Below, one piece after another: positions 1-10,395 of a DNA stretch of 64,000 nt (its first letter is position 1; every line of letters begins with the position of its first letter). The notes beneath the pieces are model-generated. The model worked only from the letters and a program-made list of their open reading frames with translations, searched no databases and had not been told where the DNA came from. The position numbers and the translations under genes are program-made. Origin of the DNA: Hemerocallis citrina (taxonomy: Eukaryota; Streptophyta; Magnoliopsida; Asparagales; Asphodelaceae); contig CM030362.1 of assembly GCA_017893485.1 (NCBI GenBank), forward strand, positions 258,668,244-258,732,243, written 5' to 3'.

Positions 1-239
1 GTAGTTGTGACAAATAAGTAGGGATGCTAAACAAGCTGAACTTGAGTTCAGCCTGCTTTGGCTCGTTTTTATAATTAAATGCTTTGTACGAGCTTTGTTC
101 ATGCTCATTTATAATTGAATGAGCTTTGTTAACCTCTTGTTCATTTAAAGCTTGTTTCTCCGTTTGCGTTTGTAGCTTAGTTCATTTTTTTTTTTTGAAA
201 CAATAGCTTAGTTCATTTTGTGCTCGTGGAAATGTTGAT
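1..239. repeat. hAT-like terminal/subterminal sequence, partial
   Basis: From base 19 the sequence reads TAGGGATGCTAAACAAGC, followed by alternating GAGCTT/AAGCTC words. This style is typical of the ends of plant hAT elements. Similar GAGCTT words flank the Copia insertion near 8120-8206 and 27865-27990. No matching inverted end or 8-bp duplication was found in the window, so the element is partial or decayed. Confidence 0.3.
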
Positions 240-767
240 ATAAATTTGGTTTGAACTTGGAATTTTTTCGGTACTGACCCACTTTTTGATAATATTGAAC
301 AGAGTGACCCACTTCGAAAATATTTACCCAACTGACCCAATTTTTTTCAGTTAGCATAAAACGCTATTAGTAATAACGGCATCGGTTATCATGATGACGT
401 TGTTGCTAATAATGTCATCTGAAAAAAAATTGTTGTCGCTATTGGGAGTAATGACATCAGTATATCTCGCATTCACTTCGTAGTTATCAACTTGAGAATA
501 ACATTGTAAGTAAAAATCGTTTATAACTGATGCCGCAATTTTCAATAACCGCGTCACTATAACTGATGCCGCTATTGGCAATGACGGCATCAGTTTAATC
601 TATAGTGTACTCCAAATCGTCTGGACAGTTTCGACATCGCTACGTAATCTGAGCATAACTTTATCATCCAAAATTCGATTGAGTTGATTCAAAATGCTAT
701 GAAACACAAAGAAAAAGCTCCACAACTTCATGTTTGAGTTTTGAGAGATACTAGTTGCATCAAAGTC
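240..767. other. AT-rich spacer with GACGGCATCAGT-type repeats
   Basis: No coding region is convincing here. The stretch holds scattered copies of a GGCATCAGT motif in both orientations. One 11-bp inverted repeat is perfect (561-571 against 585-595, separated by 13 bases). It may be the edge of an unrecognised DNA transposon, but no ends or target duplication could be assigned. Confidence 0.3.
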
Positions 768-2880
768 GAAAGTTTGGAGAGACAACTCTGCGATCGAGTT
801 GATGTAGAGCTAGCCGTTTGACCCCGACAAGTTTGTTGGAGGCAACTCTTGAGACGAAGTTAAATGTTGAACTTGCTGTTTGCGCCCAGCGTGTTTGGAG
901 ATGCAACTCTTTGATTGAGTTGATGTAGAGCTTGTCGTTTGATCCCAGCAAGTTTATAGGAGGCAACACTTGAGACGGAGTTAAATGTTGAACTTGCTCT
1001 TTGCACTAAGCAAGTTTGGAAAGCCAACTCTTTGATCAAGTTGATGTAGAGCTTGTCGTTTGATCCCGATAAGTTTGTAGGAAGCAACTTTTGAGACGGA
1101 GTTGAAGAGAACTCAGTGACGGAGTTGGTCATAGAGCTTGTCGTTTGATCCTGGTAAGTTGATAGAGAACTCTTGCAACGGAGTTGAGCCACGCGCTTTC
1201 CGTTTGATCCCAGCAAGTTTGGAGAGACACCTCTGAGAATGAGTTGATCGTTGAGCTTGCCGTTTGAACCCAACAAGTTTGGAGAGACAACTCTAAAACA
1301 GAGTTGATGTAGAACTTGTTGTTGGATCCCAGCAAGTTAAAAGAGAACTCTGTGACGGAGTCAAACATTAGAACCTGCCGTTTGCACCCATCAAGTTTTG
1401 TAGAGACAACTCTGTAACAGATTTGGATGTTGAACTTGCCGTTTGATCTTGGTAAGTTTGTAGAGGCACTCTTGCCGTTTGTGCCCAGTAAGTGAGTAGA
1501 GGCAACTCTGAGACGAAGTTGGTGTTGAACTTGCCATTTGCGCCTAGCAAGTTGTAGATATCACTCTTTCTCTTTGTGCCTGGCAAGTGAGTAGAGGCAA
1601 CTCTAGACGGAGTTGGACATTTGAGCTTGCTGTTTGCGCCTAGCAAGTTTGGAGAGACAATTCAGAGACGAAGTTAAATGTTTAACCTATTGTTTGTGCT
1701 CGGCAAGTGAGTAGAGGCAACTCTAGACAGAGTTGAACGTTGAACTTGTTGCTTGCTCCTAACAGGATTGTGGAGGCAACTCTCAGACAAAGTTGACGTT
1801 GAACCAGCAGTTTGCGCTCGGAAAGTGAGTAGAGACAATTCTAGGGTTGCATTGGACATCAAGCCTATTGCATGAAGTTAAGGAATTGTTGGAAGGACTC
1901 GAGTGAGGAGCAGGGCATTCGAACTCGTTGTACGAAATTAACAAGTTTTTGACGGAGCTTGCAGGGTAAGCAGAGCGTTGAACTCGTTGTTTGGAACTAA
2001 TGAGTTGTTGATGGAGCACGAGCTGTGACCGGAGCATTGAACTCTTTGTTTAGATCCAACAAGTTGTTGATAGAGCTCAAGCGGTGGGCAGAGCATTAAA
2101 CTCGTTGTTTAGAGTCAACGAATTGTTGGTGGAGCTCGAGCGAAGAGCGAGGTGTTGAACTCATTGTTTGGAGTCAACGAGTTGTTGATGGAGCTCAAGC
2201 AGAGAGCGAGGTGTTGAACTCATTGTTTGGAGTTAATGAGTTGTTGATGGAGCTCGAGCGGAGAGATAGACATTGAACTCGTTGTTTGGAGCCAACGAGC
2301 AATTGATGGGGTTTGATCGGTTAGCAGAATGTTGAGTAAGCTTTGAACTCGTTGTTTAGAGTCAACGAGTTGTTGTTGGAGCCTGAGCGAATAGTAAGGT
2401 GTTGAACTCGTTGTTTGGAATCAATGAGTTGCTGATGGAGCGCAAGCGAAGAACAAGGCATTGAACTCGTTGTTTAGATTCAACAAGTTGTTGATGGAGC
2501 ACAAGCGAAGAGCCAGGCATCAGACTCATTCTTTGGAATCAACGAGTTGTTGATGGATCTCAAACAAAAAGCATAGCATTGAACTCGCTGTTTGGAGCCA
2601 ACGAGCTATTGATGGAGCTCGAACAGTTAGCAGAGCGTTAAGTAAGCTTTGAAGTCATTGTTTGGAGTCAACGAGTTATTGATGGAGCCTGAGTAAAGAG
2701 CAAGACGTTGAACTCGTTGTTTGGAATCAACAAGTTGCTAATGGAGTGCAAGCGAAGAGCAAGGCGTTGAACTCGTTGTTTGGAGTCAACAAGTTGTTGA
2801 TGGAGTGCAAGCAAAGAGCAAGGCATCAGACTCGATGTTTGGATTCAAGTAGTTGTTGATAGAGTCTGGGCTGAGTCTTC
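768..2880. repeat. ~60-bp tandem repeat array with stem-loop units (Gypsy A 3' region)
   Basis: Roughly 30 diverged units of about 59-60 bp follow one another. Each holds a pair of complementary arms, such as AACTCGTTG and CAACGAGTT around an 8-base loop; 2346-2371 is a perfect example. The left part (768-1860) uses an AACTTGC/GCAAGTT variant and the right part (1861-2880) the AACTCGTTG variant. The position matches the tandem arrays 3' of pol in Gypsy B and C. Short ORFs across the array are by-products of the periodicity. Confidence 0.8.
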
Positions 2881-3677
2881 TTGATATCTAAATGAAGTCC
2901 TTTGTATTTGTTCAACATTTGAGGTGGTTCTGTTCTTCTCTTTGCTGACAAGCAGTCGTGTCTACCGAATGAGATCTTTGGGACGTCGAGCTTGCTTTTC
3001 TTCGTGATATGTTGCGTTTGACGGAGTTGGGATTTGTCCATTTGGGCGGTGCATCATAAGAGATGAAGTTGGAGCTTGCTCATGTGAAGGTGGTAGGAAA
3101 GACTTGTAGCTTGCCCACCTAAGTAATGCATATATTGAATTTTATCTTTAAGAGTTGAGGCAGTCATAGGGAGCTGTTAGCTGGCAGGAAGCTTGTGAAG
3201 AAGTTTGTGTCTCTTAGGCAGAACATCCTTTTACCACGTATCCTGAAGGATGACTTGCAGGACAACTTGTTCTATAGTGTTTGCAAAGCTTTTGTAGCGA
3301 TACTTAGGCATGAAACATAGACTCATTGTAATTCTGCAGTTGTAACGAGACTTGTTGTTTGTGAAATAAGAAATATTTTATATGTCTGTAGCTTATCTTG
3401 TGATTTTTCATCTTTGGCAGTTGGCTAGTCATAGGATCTGCTCTTGGGGAGAGTTGGATTCTGGACTTTTGCCATCTTGTAAATATTTATAATGGCACTA
3501 GATCTGAAAACATAGATTTGTTGTAGTTCTGTGATTTGAAGAATTCTTTCATATGCTTGACCCTTGTTGTGTAACTTGTTGTAGAAGTTGATGAGTCTTT
3601 GACTGGGTTCTTTGTAGCTAAAAGAACAAGGCCTCATACTTGTTGTCTGTAGTTAACAAACTGTCTATGGGGTTCAC
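2881..3677. other. non-repetitive spacer within Gypsy A 3' region
   Basis: This is unique-looking sequence between two tandem repeat blocks. GAACTTG/GACTTG words persist, suggesting decayed repeat units. Three short ORFs under 75 codons show no recognisable domain. I see no gene here. Confidence 0.4.
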
Positions 3678-4330
3678 ATGATGTGCGTAGTGTTTGTCCA
3701 AGTTAGAACTTATCCGACTTGTACCCAACTAGTTGTAGGAGAAACTCTGAGGACGAGTCATTTTCCAAAGTTGTTGAATGGGTGTTTAGCCAGATGTAGG
3801 AGTAATTCTGGAAAGAGTTGTTTTCCAAACATGCTATTTTCAATGAATTGTGTGAGAGTCACATCGAGTGGCAAGTTGAACCCCAAATGTTGCTTTTGCA
3901 AGTTTTATTGTTGTAACTACAATCCACGAATTTGGACCTCTAATCTGTCTATTATGAACTTTAACTAGTTTCAAGAACATATCGAATGACGAGTTGAACT
4001 CTGAACGTGCTTGGTTGCAGGTTGCTAAAGTAACTCCGAGCCATGAGTATGGATTCCGAACTTGCTAGTTTAGGTATTAACAGGTTACAGGAGCATATCG
4101 AATAGCGAGTTGAACTCTGAACGTGCTTCATTGCAGGTTGATAGAATATCTCTGAGCCATGGCCATGGGTATGGACTCTGAACCTGTCGTCAAGGCGTTA
4201 ACGAGTTGCAGGAGCAAATCAAATTGTGAGTTGAGCTCTGAATGTGCTTCATTGCAGGTTGCTAGAACAACTCTGAGCCACGGGTATGGACTCCAAACTC
4301 GTCTTCAAATGAGCTTCTAATGAGTTTTTG
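3678..4330. repeat. ~118-bp diverged tandem repeats (Gypsy A 3' region)
   Basis: The phrase GAACTCTGAACGTGCTTC with a following GCAGGTTG recurs near 3995, 4110 and 4231, at spacings of roughly 115-121 bp. Units share the GAGTTG...GAACTTG words of the 768-2880 array. They correspond in position and unit length to the ~114-bp repeats of Gypsy C at 37961-38470. Confidence 0.65.
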
Positions 4331-4562
4331 GTGTTGTTTTTAGTAGTAGGCTTGAAATTTAACTCATTGTATGCTCCGTAGAGTTGTAAAATAATTTTGC
4401 AAAAATTAATACTAAATTTTATTGAAAAATAAAAGTAAGCGGCTGCTCTGGTGGCTGGCCGATATTACATGCAGTGACCGATAGTGAAAGTGGTCTTCAT
4501 TAAAAAGTAAAACTAAATAGATGCTCTAGTGGCTGTCCTTTATTACAAAATATTGAAAATAT
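4331..4562. other. post-pol spacer of Gypsy A with a short duplication
   Basis: The spacer contains two similar ~60-bp segments (about 4438-4490 and 4505-4550) built around GCTCTGGTGGCTG and GCTCTAGTGGCTG. Gypsy C has a comparable AT-rich spacer just 3' of its integrase. Nothing coding is visible. Confidence 0.35.
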
Positions 4563-5005
4563 ATAAAGGATGCAGGTGTTAAGCACCCTTGTTGAAGTTC
4601 ATTAGGTATTCTATTTTTCAAGTCCCTGTAGATATCTTCTTGCCCCCCGAATCTTCAGGTTGATGAGCCGTTAAGCGAACAACTTGGTAGACCTTGCCTG
4701 TTTTGGAGTGAGCATCCCCTTATTTTACAGAGAGAATGGGAGATCTTCAATTTCGCCGATGTGCTTAGGCAAAACTGTTTCTTTCCATTGAATTAGCAGA
4801 GTGGCTTTGGGCGAGAGGTTCAAGTCTATTAATGTATTCTGATGAGAACAAATTTGAACTTGGTGGGATATGATTTGGCAGGTTTGAAGGTTCTTGACAG
4901 AATTTTCAATGGCAGTGGCTTCATGCTTGTTTGCGTTGTTGGAGTTACTGTGATGTCTTTGCGGCGATAGTTCTATGGCGTCGAGGGGGAGAACCAAACC
5001 CTCTA
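4563..5005 (-). pseudogene. Gypsy A pol remnant: integrase C-terminal scrap and linker
   Basis: On the minus strand, 4563-4720 translates with breaks to a segment matching the very C-terminus of the Gypsy B integrase: the YKISKV...AYKLEDPEG...NADHLLKY stretch, degenerated. Upstream of it a 90-codon open frame (4725-4997) begins just after the protease region. Its first residues align weakly with the Gypsy B protease-RT linker and the rest matches nothing I recognise. The RT, RNase H and integrase core found in B are absent, which indicates a large internal deletion. The 90-codon frame may be deletion filler. Confidence 0.5.
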
Positions 5006-5015
5006 TTGTAGCGGT

Positions 5016-5660
5016 GTAACATGATCATGCTTCAAGTTGGCTCCCTACAACTTGGCCTACGCCTGATGTTGTTGGAAAATTTAATTTCAGGTGGTAGGCG
5101 GAAACAACTGCATAAAAGGCCGTCAGGCCTGGACGACCAAATATTGCATTTTATGTGGTTTTGACGTCGACTATCATAAAGTCGAATGCTTCTGTTTGAA
5201 CAACGGGAGTTTTTCCTGCTGTCACATAGAGTGTGACGATTCCTTCTATTTTAATGGGTACACCGGAGAATCCATGGAGTGTATAATAGGCTGGCTTGAG
5301 TCAGTCTCAAGAGAGCTTCAGGCATTTGAAAGTATTCATGAAAATGATGTTTACTAAGCTGCCGTTATCCACCAGGATGCGGCATACCTTATGTTTCACT
5401 GTGCAAAGATTTATGACCAATGTGTCGTAGTGAGTTGTTCGGACACCTTCTAACTCCTTGTCAGAGAAATATATCAGGACCCCAGTGCTCTCGGCTGGCG
5501 GGATATTATGTACTGAGTTGACTTCCCTAACAAGTACTTTACGGGAGGAGTTGGAATCTTCCCCATCGGACCTCCGTGAATGGATTGGAGAATGTCCATG
5601 TGTTCTAAGTCTTGCGATTCGGAGGACCTATCTTGACGCTTATTAGCCCCCTATGATGGA
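5016..5660 (-). pseudogene. Gypsy A aspartic protease region, decayed
   Basis: On the minus strand this aligns with Gypsy B residues ~600-790. A VDNGS-LVNI catalytic motif lies near 5357-5372, followed by TLHGFSGVP-like and FGRPGL-like words. The family enzyme is the retropepsin-type protease that cuts the gag-pol polyprotein inside the virus-like particle. Stops and frameshifts interrupt the frame and the motif residue after DNGS is altered. Plus-strand ORFs at 5091-5357 and 5458-5646 are shadows of this region. Confidence 0.7.
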
Positions 5661-6700
5661 TGGGTTTCGACGTTGTTATTTTTCTAGAAAAATTGAGAGA
5701 GATAGCCTCGGCGAATCAGGCCTTTAACTATTTCTTTGAGGTCTCAACAGTTGTCGGTAGTGTGTCCATGGTCTCTATGAAATGCACATCAATTTTTCAT
5801 GCCTCTTCTCTTGCTAGATGTGGACTTCTTGGGGAGAGAGCGAATTATTCCATTATTCACAACTTCCATTATGATGGTTGACATGCTTGCATTGAGAGGA
5901 GTGAACTTGTTAAAGCATGGTGTTGGAGGAAGACGACGTTGACATGCATCGTCTTTCTGAAATTTCATAGGTCCTTCATCGCTTGTATTCTTCCGTTTGT
6001 TCCCGAAAGATGAATTGTTATTGCCTTGAGGATAAAGAACTTTCTCGATTCTGATATATTTTTCACTCCTTTCTAGGAGTTCAGTAAAATCTTTGGGTGG
6101 CTTATTCATGAGGGAGGCCTTCAATTCCTTGTGAGTGACGTTGTGGCCGATTGCAGCAACAACTACTGATGAATCTAGGAAGGAGATGGACCTTACTTTA
6201 GCTATGAAGAGCTTGGCAAAGTCTTTCAGCAGTTCTCCATCATTTTGCTTTAATTCCAACAGGGAGACACTTATTTTTTTAGCCTTACAACTAATAACAA
6301 AATGCGCTATGGAAAAGCTCCTCTAACTGTTCGAAGAAGAATATTGACTCTGGAGTGGGGCGGGAGTACCATTCCCTTACTGATCCTTTCAAAGTTGCAG
6401 AGAATGTTCGGCACATGAGACTGTTGGTAGCATTGTAGACCATCATGAGGTTTTAAAACTCTCAATGGGGTCCGCCGGGTCAGATTCACCATCGTATGAT
6501 TCGAGTTGAGGGGCTTCAAAGTTCTTTGGAATAGGGTACATCAAGGATGAACTTGCTGAAAGGAGGTTGACTGGGGCGATAAGTCCTGCTGGAGTAGTTT
6601 TCCTTATTCTTTATCTATTCTAGGAGGTCTTCTACTTCTCGGATGCGGCAAAGGACTTAGTCGTCCTTCCCCTTGGATGCAGTTAGGTCACCAGATTCTT
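5661..6700 (-). pseudogene. Gypsy A gag, decayed
   Basis: The longest surviving frame is 5789-6259 (156 codons, minus). It aligns with the Gypsy B gag C-terminal half through words such as DFAKLF, LMNKPPKDF, RSEKYIR and MKFQKDDACQRR. The N-terminal gag core continues in shifted frames up to about 6540, for example an NILLRTV shadow opposite the EWYSR motif. Gag would form the virus-like particle shell and bind element RNA. Several frameshifts and stops make it non-functional, and the CHHC knuckle seen in B is not intact. Confidence 0.75.
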
Positions 6701-7310
6701 CTTCTCTTGTGCGTCAACCCTGATCTTGACTACCTTGGATGGCATGGAGGATGTCAAGCTTGAAGTTTTCTAATTCGGCCCTAGTGATTTGGGCCTTTTG
6801 CTTTTTGTTTCTCTCAAGATGCTTTCAACTCTCCTGAGTCAGGCTTCTTTCCACAGTGCACCTCCTGTGAGAGGAGGAGCATCTTGATATCGGCCTTCGG
6901 GGAGAGTTTCTTCTCCAATTTACTTGATGTTCTGAGCAGGATGCCTCGATTCGGGCGTGCTTCTCATCCAATCGAATTCATAGGTCGGTTCCTTGTTGCC
7001 CGTCCTTAATGATTTGACTGAGATCTCTCGACCCCCGGGGACCTTGCGAGGCCATTGGATCACTTGAAGGATTATGAACTGAGATATGGTCATGTAGATT
7101 GCGATGTTCATGACGGCTTTGTGTTGTGTCCCTTGGTGTCTCTCTGTCGACAGATGCTTGACTAGGCTGATTGGGCGGATCTGCTTAATAAGGAGGAATT
7201 AGGTCCTCCACAGGAAGATCTGATTAACGAAGAGAATTGGTGCGACAACTTGAGGCCGTCGCTCTACCTCTTAGTTTTGGTGGCATGGCAGTAAGTCCAT
7301 TCTGTGTAGT
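6701..7310 (-). other. Gypsy A degenerate gag N-terminus and leader
   Basis: In Gypsy B the matching place holds the arginine- and proline-rich N-terminal gag region. Here the minus strand is too broken to give a continuous translation. Its position between recognisable gag and the primer-binding site supports the assignment. No separate gene is seen. Confidence 0.45.
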
Positions 7311-7328
7311 TTCCCACAAACGGCGCCA
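7311..7328 (-). other. Gypsy A primer-binding site
   Basis: The minus strand reads TGGCGCCGTTTGTGGGAA. It differs from the Gypsy B site (13748-13765) at one base and sits three bases inside the LTR edge. The first nine bases are complementary to the 3' end of plant tRNA-Asp (ACGGCGCCA). Use of that tRNA is inferred. Confidence 0.8.
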
Positions 7329-7331
7329 ATA

Positions 7332-7978
7332 TTTTCCTGCTTATTTTGTTGTGAGCAAACAGATAGTGAGTTTATATTTGAAGGAAACTACCAAAGATGT
7401 AACCTTTGATCGTTGCCGTAAAAAGTAGTTACAACTCCTGAGATGCAATCTGGATCGTTAATTGAACATCGTGATCTGAATCAGATAGTTGCTGATGCGG
7501 CCGATGGACCTGCAAAAAGTCTGAAACACTGGGGATGACCCCGGCAACAGACCCTCCGATGCTCAAGTCAGAACCAGAGATGGAAAGAGAGTTTGAGAAG
7601 AAATTGCGAATTACAGATTACCTTCTGACTGATGAAGGGGGGGTATTTATAGGCTTGAGAAATAGTTTAGGAGATTGATATGAATCTTTAGATTGATATG
7701 AATTAATTATCTCATGTTGATTCACCCCCATAAGAGATAAGACTGTCTTGTCTTAGGATAAGAAATTTGACTCACATCCCTCATGGACTGAGTGTCTCTC
7801 CTACTGAGCATAAGCTGTTACTTTTAATGGGCTTGAAAGCTGCCCAAGTTCTTATAGATGAGCCTGAAGAAGCTCTGGACCAGTTAAAGAGGTCCGCTAT
7901 GATTAATCTGGTTGTAGAATCTTTAGGATCTGTGCTGGAATCATACGACCCTGGTTGAAGCGATTTTTACCATTATCA
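7332..7978 (-). repeat. Gypsy A 5' LTR
   Basis: The ~647-bp LTR is inferred by alignment to the B and C LTRs. The outer end (7971-7978) is the reverse complement of TGATAATGG, like TGATATGGC in B. A TATA box on the minus strand (TATAAATA) is at 7644-7651. GACCCTCCGATGCTC near 7550 matches the B and C LTR core. The inner edge has lost its TG/CA dinucleotide. Divergence from the B LTR is high, so this is an old copy or a different subfamily. Confidence 0.65.
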
Positions 7979-7983
7979 ACTAC

Positions 7984-8201
7984 TTCAAAAAATTATTTGT
8001 TAAATATGATAACCATAGAAAAGCATAGAAACATAAATGAAGCATAGATAAAATTATTGATTTGGAAATTAATATGCATATTTAGTTATTTAAACACAGC
8101 ATATTGATATACTACATACGAGCTTAGACTTATGTCAAATGAGCTTAAACAAACCAAGCTTTGGAGCCTTAACAGAGCCAAGTCTAAGTGAGCCTATGCA
8201 A
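7984..8201. other. flank between Gypsy A and the Copia element
   Basis: AT-rich sequence with GAGCTTA/AAGCTTT words resembling the hAT-like flank at 1-239. No gene or element end could be assigned. Confidence 0.3.
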
Positions 8202-8740
8202 GCATATGTTGGAAATAATTTTGGCAGATTTGCCGGGCCTGATTCCGATGGGCTCCGGCCACCGGCGGCGCCGGAAAGTGATTGGACTATGTTCCTCTCG
8301 TTGAGTACTATTCCGTAATCTACTCGTTTTCCATAATTGGATTCCGTATTAATGAGAAATGTTGTCCAAAGTTGGGTACTCAAAATGTACTTACTTGAAA
8401 ATTTGGAGAAAATGGATAGTCCCACATTGAAAGTTGAGAAAGATTTCTCTAGTATATACGCTAAAGAAATGGACTAAAGAGTGTATCCCTGGGGTTACCA
8501 CTAACGTGTAGTGGAGAGAGGACCTAGCCAAAGTTACACACACGCGCGCGCACGCCCGGCCCGGCCCGTCCCCGGCTCTGGCTCCGGCCTTGGCTCGGCT
8601 CGGCTCGGTTCGGCTAGGTTTGGTTTGATTTGGTTTGGTTCTGTCACCTAAACTATTTTTTGCCCTGCGCCGAATTTTTCCTGGAATCCAGTTTTTCTCC
8701 CTTCTGTTGAGGCGTTTGGAATTCTATAACTAATGCCATA

Positions 8741-8808
8741 ACTCTGTAACAGCAGAATCATGGATCCATCAGTAACACTTTTGTGCCATTATTCTGCTGT
8801 TACAGAGT
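8741..8808. repeat. 18-bp perfect inverted repeat in Copia U3
   Basis: Arms ACTCTGTAACAGCAGAAT (8741-8758) and ATTCTGCTGTTACAGAGT (8791-8808) are exact reverse complements separated by 32 bp. The right arm ends 32 bp before the TATA box. The 3' LTR carries a slightly mutated copy whose arms are at about 13058-13075 and 27468-27485, and Gypsy B sits in its loop. Confidence 0.85.
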
Positions 8809-8840
8809 AATGGATCCAACAGTTACACCTCTAAATCTCT

Positions 8841-8848
8841 TATAAAAT
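8841..8848 (+). promoter_or_regulatory. Copia 5' LTR TATA box
   Basis: TATAAAAT in the U3 part of the LTR, conserved in the 3' LTR at 27518-27525. The position about 635 bp into the LTR marks the U3/R boundary shortly downstream. Confidence 0.6.
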
Positions 8849-9320
8849 ACAGTCATTTTAGTCAGTCATTTACACTGTTTCGAATTTTTTATCTCTTCTC
8901 CTTTTTCTTCTGCGTCTGTCTGAGAGTGCAACACAGGTACTGGTTCGCTGGTGTCTCTAAAGCTTGGGTGCTGCTCTTCAGAGAAGGTAATACAGTTTTA
9001 TCCTGGTAGGTTAGTCGTCAAGAATTGTCACACCACGGGGCGAATTTTGCTTTAAGGGTAGAGATTTTAATCTCGACTTTGTATATGTTTTGTCTGGTTT
9101 GTATTTTATTATCTGTAACTTATCTTCTTCAAAAACATTATTAGAAACCGTTTACTTTATGAAATTCAAGTTCTAACAATCTTAAAGCAAAATTTTTTTC
9201 CTCTATTTCTAATAGTTTTTGTGAAGACTTTTACAGGTGCTATTTATCATTTCGGAAAAAAAAAAAACAACTTTTCAATTTTCTAACAGTTGAATTTTTA
9301 ACTGTTTCAGAAGAAAGAAA

Positions 9321-9468
9321 ATGGAGAACAAACAAACTGAGAATATCAGTGGACAAAATCCTATGACACAGAATGTGACAACACAACCGGTTGCGACATA
9401 AACAGTTATTCTGCCCACACATATAACTGTGGGAGAGAAACCAAAAAAGTTCAATGGAACTGAATTGT
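9321..9468 (+). pseudogene. Copia gag N-terminus, truncated
   Basis: An ATG at 9321 opens a short frame (MENKQTENISGQNPM...) that meets a stop at about 9399. Reading on in the same frame gives ITVGEKPKKFNGTE, which matches the conserved start of Copia gag, where a KFNGTNF-type motif is usual. The remaining gag, its zinc knuckle and the protease are gone. The homology ends abruptly at about 9468, at the edge of a deletion or insertion. Confidence 0.65.
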
Positions 9469-9686
9469 AACCCCTATTGCTCATTATTGTATTTTTTTTA
9501 TTTATTTAATAAAAGCCTGGATCTATTTTATTTTATTTTTGGTTGTATTATTTTTCCCTTCCTTTTGTATTGTGTGTTGTTTTCCTTGTGATTCATTCTC
9601 AGTTTGATTCAGCCTTATATTCTCATTTATTTGATCTACAATTTGTCTTTGATCTCGTCTATTGTTTAAAAATACTGCTATGTAAA
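9469..9686. other. AT-rich filler replacing Copia gag/protease
   Basis: This T-rich stretch has no coding similarity. Its right side holds a perfect 9-bp stem around a 5-base loop, GCTATGTAA and TTACATAGC (9677-9699), at the junction with integrase. It could be filler from a repair event or the remains of a small insertion. Confidence 0.4.
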
Positions 9687-10395
9687 CTTGTTACATAGCA
9701 AAAATGAGGCATTGGATAAATTCAAGGAATATAAGCTTGAGGTTGAGAATCAACTTGGCAAAACGATTAAAATCTTTAGGAGTGACAGAGGAGGGGAATA
9801 TGATGCACCATTTAATATGTTCTGCTCTGAACATGGAATAGTTCATCAGACCACTGCTCCTTACTCACCTGAATCAAACGGTACTACCGAGCTCAAAAAC
9901 TGAACTCTGAAGAAGATGATGAATGTATTGTTGTTGAATTCTGGGCTACCCCAGTTAATGTGGGGAAAATCGTTGCTGACCGCCAACTATATTCTCAATA
10001 AAATACCTCACAAGAAAACTGGCAAGACACCATACGAACTGTGGAAAGTTAATGTACCTTTGTATAAATACCTCAAAGTGTAGGGGTGTCTAGCAAAGGT
10101 AGCAGTACCTAATCCCAAACAGGTCACAATAGAACCTAAGACCATTGATTGCATATTCATAGGCTATGCATACAATAGTAGTGCGTACCAGTTCTTGGTA
10201 TATAAATCGGATATACCGGACGTGCATGTGAATTCTATAATAGAATCAAGGAATGCTTATTTCTTTGAACACGTATTTTCGTGCAAGGATTCTACGTATC
10301 CCAAACGTACACGTGAACAAGGAAGTGCAAATACTTCGGTTGATAAACCAGGAGATGATAATGATGAACCTAGACGAAGCAAACGAGCTTGAACA
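9687..10395 (+). pseudogene. Copia integrase, decayed
   Basis: The frame 9688-9903 contains FRSDRGGEYD and PYSPESNGTTELKN, the conserved second aspartate and the glutamate region of a Copia integrase. SNGTTELKN stands where SNG-x-x-ERKN is usual. After a stop at 9901 the frame continues to the C-terminal region, with TPYELW-like and IGYA words, stops at 10081 and 10390, and PRRSKRA near 10370-10392. The N-terminal zinc finger is absent. The enzyme would insert cDNA into the genome; this copy cannot be functional. Confidence 0.85.

Larger units (their letters stand above)
768..7978 (-). mobile_element. Gypsy A: decayed, internally deleted Tat-like LTR retrotransposon
   Basis: This element runs on the minus strand. 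Its 5' LTR is at 7332-7978, the primer-binding site at 7311-7328, gag at about 5661-6700 and protease at about 5016-5660. Only a scrap of the integrase C-terminus follows (4563-4720), then tandem repeats to 768. Reverse transcriptase, RNase H and the integrase core are missing. The 5-bp site next to the 5' LTR is ACTAC (7979-7983). The 3' LTR is not in the window, so the left boundary given is only where recognisable sequence ends. Gag and protease are homologous to Gypsy B and C and carry many stops and frameshifts. Confidence 0.75.
8207..9178 (+). repeat. Copia 5' LTR
   Basis: It starts TGTTGGAAAT and ends TTCTAACA (972 bp). It aligns with the reconstructed two-piece 3' LTR (about 958 bp), which begins TGTTGGAAAT at 12542 and ends TTCTAATA at 27859. 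The two LTRs differ by many substitutions and small indels, so the insertion is not recent. A stretch of alternating CG dinucleotides and GGCTCGGCTC repeats lies near 8541-8640. Confidence 0.92.

Noticed and set aside
768..2880. CRISPR-like array
   Set aside because: Units are tandem and diverged throughout, without constant repeats separating unique spacers, and the context is a plant retrotransposon.
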